64,000 bases of DNA from Haloferax elongans ATCC BAA-1513 (lineage in GTDB: Archaea > Halobacteriota > Halobacteria > Halobacteriales > Haloferacaceae), in contig NZ_AOLK01000015.1 of NCBI RefSeq assembly GCF_000336755.1, positions 204,541-268,540 on the forward strand. The letters are read 5' to 3'. The stretch's first letter is position 1; the number at the start of each line of letters is the position of its first letter. This document shows positions 61,265 to 64,000 of the stretch, piece by piece. Below the pieces are notes generated by a model. The model saw only the letters and a list, made by a program, of their open reading frames with translations, ran no database searches and had not been told where the DNA came from. Both the position numbers and the translations under genes were made by a program.

Positions 61265-61289
61265 CCGGGTTCAAATCCCGGCGAGTCCA
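61265..61289 (+). repeat. 25-bp tRNA-Ala 3'-end copy, candidate old att site
   Basis: Exact copy of the T-arm plus acceptor 3' strand of the flanking tRNA-Ala genes, ending with the discriminator A. Such 3'-tRNA fragments are left by integrases that recombine within tRNA genes. Confidence 0.75.
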
Positions 61290-61369
61290 CTCACTTCCTT
61301 TCGGTCGTTTCACTCCCTCCAGTCGTTCGTGGACTCGCCGACGTCCTACTCGCGTACGCTCGCGGGACT

Positions 61370-61382
61370 CCCGGCGAGTCCA
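61370..61382 (+). repeat. 13-bp tRNA-Ala 3'-end fragment
   Basis: CCCGGCGAGTCCA, identical to the last 13 bases of the tRNA-Ala genes. Short enough to be chance alone, but it lies 105 bp (start to start) after the 25-bp fragment in the same orientation. Confidence 0.4.
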
Positions 61383-61523
61383 CTATTCTCCGCGACACCT
61401 GACTCGTCGGACCAACCCGGTGGTCTATGTAGGACCAACTGAATAGCCCGTAAACCGTTCTGTCAGTCTCTGTGACACTCTTTGACGGCAGATTTAACCC
61501 ATTCTCTGTGTTATGTGCTGCAA

Positions 61524-63635
61524 ATGACCGGGCTTCGAACTGACGTTCGTGCAGCGTCGGAAGTCCTTGGGTACGTTCTCCTCTTGGGGATGGTGTTCGC
61601 TGGGATGACGACGGTGCTCGTTGTCGGTGGGAGCCTGCTCGACGACGTGACGTCGCAGAACGAAGGACAGTCAGTCTCGATGGCCTTCTCCGAGCTTGAC
61701 GTTCAGATGACCTCACTGACCAGGGGTGAGGCCGCAACCCGGGGCGAACTTCGAATCGGGACCGAAGTTGGACAGCACGCGCGCGTCGAACGAAATGGGA
61801 GTTTGGCCGTCAGTATCAACGACCAGTGTACTGCGACAGTGCCACTTTCGTCTATCCGATACGAAACCGAAGACGGGCGAACGGTTGCGTACGAAGGCGG
61901 CGGTATCCTCGAAGTGTCGGGTGGCGGCACTGCTGCGGTCCTCTCTCCTCCGGACGTGACCTACGCCAACGGAACAGTCGATATCTCGGTCGTGAACGTC
62001 ACCGGACGAGTCACGGGAGCGGAGACGAAAGTGGCGAAGAACCTCGACACATCTGCGGCGACGTCCGCAAACATCACCGACACGCTGTTCGACACCAGCC
62101 ACGACTGTGGCCGACCGAACAATGTCACCATCACCGTCGAGAGCGACTTCGCGAGAGCGTGGGAACAACACCTCCGAACCGAATTCGACCCCGAAGAAAG
62201 CGCACTGGAACGGACCGGTCGAACTGTCGAGTTGCAACTCGGCGCGAACGACCTCCCACCAGAAGCAAACGACAGCCGAAACGAGATCGTCCCGGCGAGT
62301 GCATTGGAAGTCGACGACACGAGCAAGACTATTCGCGTCCAGAAGGACGGTGCACAGAACGTCACTTACAGTGTCTACGTCACCCCGTTAGGTGGCGGCC
62401 CGCAAGTGAGCCAAATCGAATCCGTACCTGGTGACGTCACCTTCAGAGAGCCAATCGATGTGGTGTTCGTCATCGACGAGTCCGGGTCGATGGCGGGATC
62501 GAAGATGCAAAACACGAAGCTGGCTGCGAAGTCGTTCGTCGGGTTGATGAACGACAGTCGAGACAGCGCAGGTGTCGTGGGCTACAACTGGAGTGCCACG
62601 TACCACTCAGAACCGTCGCAGTCGACCTACATGACGAGTGATTTCTCCAACACGAACACGAGCATCGACGGGCTCCAGACGGATGGCGGAACGAACCTCG
62701 AAGACGGGCTCCGCCGCGGCCACGCCATGCTCGACCTCGAAGCAAATCCCTCGAACGAACGCGTCATTGTCCTCCTCAGTGACGGTCAACCGACGGTCGA
62801 CCAAGACCCGGATGCGACACCAGTCGACATCGCAGACGAGATCGGTGACGATGGTATCACGGTGTACACCGTCGGGGCTGGCTCAGAGTCGAATTTCGAC
62901 CCACAACTACTGAAGGACATCGCCAACGAAACAGGCGGCACCTATAGTCACGCAGAGGACCCCGAGGACCTCGACGACGTATTCAACGAGATCTTCAAGA
63001 CCATCGCAGAGTCGAATCAAATCGTCCGCAAGCCCGTGTCTGTCGCGTACAACGTCGGTGGCGGGACCTACTATCCGCGAATCGTCGGGGAAAGTAGTCA
63101 CGTCGCGAGCACTACGACCAACAATACGACGGTTCTCAACGTCAACGACCCCGCCGCTCCGGGCCAGTTCAGCTACTCGCAGGATGTCCAAGACGGTGAG
63201 GTGACGACCCTCAAGCCCGTCACGATGGAGTGCGAACCGGAGGCGCTCGAACTCACGAACGTCGTCCACTCGAACGACACGCGAACTTACCGCGAAGTTC
63301 GCTGTACCGACTTGGTGAACAGCTCGGTCGACACCATTGACGAACCATCGAATATCACACTCTACCGAGACGGATATAACGTCTCGTCACTGCTCGACCG
63401 CAAATCTGCGTGGTGGCAAGACGACCTGCGAAACGACACGTTCGACGGTCTGTTGCACGCGAACGACACGCTCGACCTCAAGAGCAACGAGGTCGTCGTC
63501 GTCTTAGAGTATCCCAACGGGGACCAAACGTACAACCGAATCGTCGCACTCTACCGAATCGGCCTGCCGGACGAAGAGACTCGCCTCGATTACATCGTCG
63601 ATGTGACAGTCACCGACGTCGAACTCGGTGAATAA
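61524..63635 (+). CDS. Exported VWA-domain protein with pilin-like N-terminus
   Basis: 703 residues. N-terminus TDVRAASEVLGYVLLLGMVF resembles the conserved hydrophobic segment of archaeal pilins (DUF7289-type), so it may be a class III (prepilin-peptidase) substrate or membrane-anchored. A beta-rich region (about 40-310) is followed by a von Willebrand A domain from about 312 with a complete MIDAS start DESGSMAGS and TDGGTNLEDGL, VIVLLSDGQPT. Further beta-rich C-terminal part to 703. Start ATG 61524. Probably a surface adhesion or pilus-tip protein. Confidence 0.8.
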   Translation: MTGLRTDVRAASEVLGYVLLLGMVFAGMTTVLVVGGSLLDDVTSQNEGQSVSMAFSELDVQMTSLTRGEAATRGELRIGTEVGQHARVERNGSLAVSINDQCTATVPLSSIRYETEDGRTVAYEGGGILEVSGGGTAAVLSPPDVTYANGTVDISVVNVTGRVTGAETKVAKNLDTSAATSANITDTLFDTSHDCGRPNNVTITVESDFARAWEQHLRTEFDPEESALERTGRTVELQLGANDLPPEANDSRNEIVPASALEVDDTSKTIRVQKDGAQNVTYSVYVTPLGGGPQVSQIESVPGDVTFREPIDVVFVIDESGSMAGSKMQNTKLAAKSFVGLMNDSRDSAGVVGYNWSATYHSEPSQSTYMTSDFSNTNTSIDGLQTDGGTNLEDGLRRGHAMLDLEANPSNERVIVLLSDGQPTVDQDPDATPVDIADEIGDDGITVYTVGAGSESNFDPQLLKDIANETGGTYSHAEDPEDLDDVFNEIFKTIAESNQIVRKPVSVAYNVGGGTYYPRIVGESSHVASTTTNNTTVLNVNDPAAPGQFSYSQDVQDGEVTTLKPVTMECEPEALELTNVVHSNDTRTYREVRCTDLVNSSVDTIDEPSNITLYRDGYNVSSLLDRKSAWWQDDLRNDTFDGLLHANDTLDLKSNEVVVVLEYPNGDQTYNRIVALYRIGLPDEETRLDYIVDVTVTDVELGE

Positions 63636-63641
63636 ACCGCG

Positions 63642-64000
63642 TTAGACGCGGAATTCGACCGAAATCGTTGTTTTCCGAACGACGACTCGGTCGACGTTTT
63701 CACACGACGCTGTCTCCGTCCCGGAGTCGTAGACCCAGTCGCCTCCAGCGAAATGCCGCGCTAACGCATCGGAACTATCTCCTTGCACAGAGACGTTGAC
63801 AGTGACCGTTCCTATTGGAATTCGACTGGAAGGGTAGAGTAGCCTACTCGACTGTCGACGGGTGATAACACGGACAGAACTTCCCGAGATACTGGACGAG
63901 TCAGTCGTCTCAATATCGACCAGAGAGACGATCGCCGCCCCGTCTCGACACGTGAAGTCTGGCGGCGCAATCATCACGGCATCGTCCTCGGACTGGCGGA
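63642..64000 (-). CDS. Exported DUF7266/7288-type protein, 5' end outside window
   Basis: About 119 residues of C-terminal sequence, open to the right edge (the frame reads through the last base). MMIAPPDFTCRDGAAIVSL, then GTVTVNVSVQGDSSDALARHF, ASCENVDRVVVRKTTISVEF. Beta-rich, with the pattern of small secreted haloarchaeal proteins that occur in pilin-like clusters beside VWA/DUF7289 genes. Convergent with the VWA gene, 6 bases apart. Family call is tentative. Confidence 0.55.
   Translation of the reverse strand, partial: RQSEDDAVMIAPPDFTCRDGAAIVSLVDIETTDSSSISGSSVRVITRRQSSRLLYPSSRIPIGTVTVNVSVQGDSSDALARHFAGGDWVYDSGTETASCENVDRVVVRKTTISVEFRV

Larger units (their letters stand above)
61153..61523. 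other. Right flank with partial attachment sites
   Basis: About 370 bases between the right tRNA and the VWA gene. No gene. Holds two further pieces of the tRNA 3' end (separate entries). TTTAACCC near 61495 may be part of the promoter of the VWA gene. Confidence 0.5.

Noticed and set aside
61330..61340. Inverted 11-bp match to the tRNA-Ala 3' end
   Set aside because: TGGACTCGCCG is short, inverted relative to the other fragments and expected by chance in this composition.
1..64000. CRISPR array
   Set aside because: No regularly spaced direct repeats of 25-40 bases with unique spacers were seen; the only tandem repeats are the 20-bp unit at 39.9 kb and the short words at 24.7 kb.

Overview
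The window is high-GC, acidic-proteome DNA from a halophilic archaeon, and gene content and order point to Haloferax or a very close relative. Markers are archaeal ribosomal proteins S3Ae and S15, SRP19, Gar1, a KEOPS Pcc1, a CetZ tubulin-family protein, an RNA-free RNase P (HARP), halocyanins, a HalOD1 protein and a PssA of the archaeosortase system. Many genes have an AT-rich TATA-like element 25-35 bp before the start codon, as expected for leaderless haloarchaeal transcripts, and many neighbours overlap by 1-4 bases (ATGA, GTGA). This taxonomic call is from gene content only.

Layout. 1-3.7 kb: lysine/diaminopimelate operon dapA-dapB-dapD-lysA (minus strand). 4-9 kb: NYN nuclease, membrane proteins, PUA protein, presenilin-like protease, srp19-gar1 and a GIDE-like membrane protein. 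9.1-12.7 kb: divergent cobalamin uptake genes btuF / btuC-btuD. 12.9-14.8 kb: CetZ and HARP. 14.8-18.4 kb: a redox-flavoured cluster with a wHTH/DUF7511 pair, a Cys-motif Bat/NarO-like regulator, a 44-residue zinc-ribbon protein, a halocyanin and a heme-type radical SAM enzyme with a small partner. 18.4-24.7 kb: two histidine kinases, HalOD1, another Bat-type regulator, thioredoxin reductase. 24.8-32 kb: cysS, cbiX with a DR2241 partner, trm112, purA. 32.3-34.8 kb: an AT-rich accessory insert encoding a DUF4157/eCIS-core metalloprotease-domain protein with a variable C-terminal domain, followed by two paralogous small acidic proteins that look like immunity proteins. 35-43 kb: envelope and lipid genes (DUF7527, DUF547, methyltransferase, CDP-alcohol transferase, penicillin acylase family). 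43-50.7 kb: RCK potassium channel, cupin, cytochrome oxidase subunit III, squalene synthase, acyl-CoA dehydrogenase, PadR regulator, pssA. 50.8-53.8 kb: halocyanin, rps3ae-pcc1, recJ-like, rps15.

54.0-61.15 kb is a genomic island bounded by two identical tRNA-Ala(GGC) genes. It holds a 1289-residue Type IIG-like restriction-methylase, unknown small ORFs and the C-terminal remnant of a virus/plasmid-type primase. Further 3'-tRNA fragments at 61.27 and 61.37 kb suggest repeated integration. The window ends with a secreted pilin-like VWA protein and the start of a second exported protein.

The two most accessory-looking places are the DUF4157 toxin/immunity module (32.3-34.8 kb) and the tRNA-bounded restriction island (54.0-61.4 kb). 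No CRISPR array, rRNA, intact integrase or intact transposase was seen.
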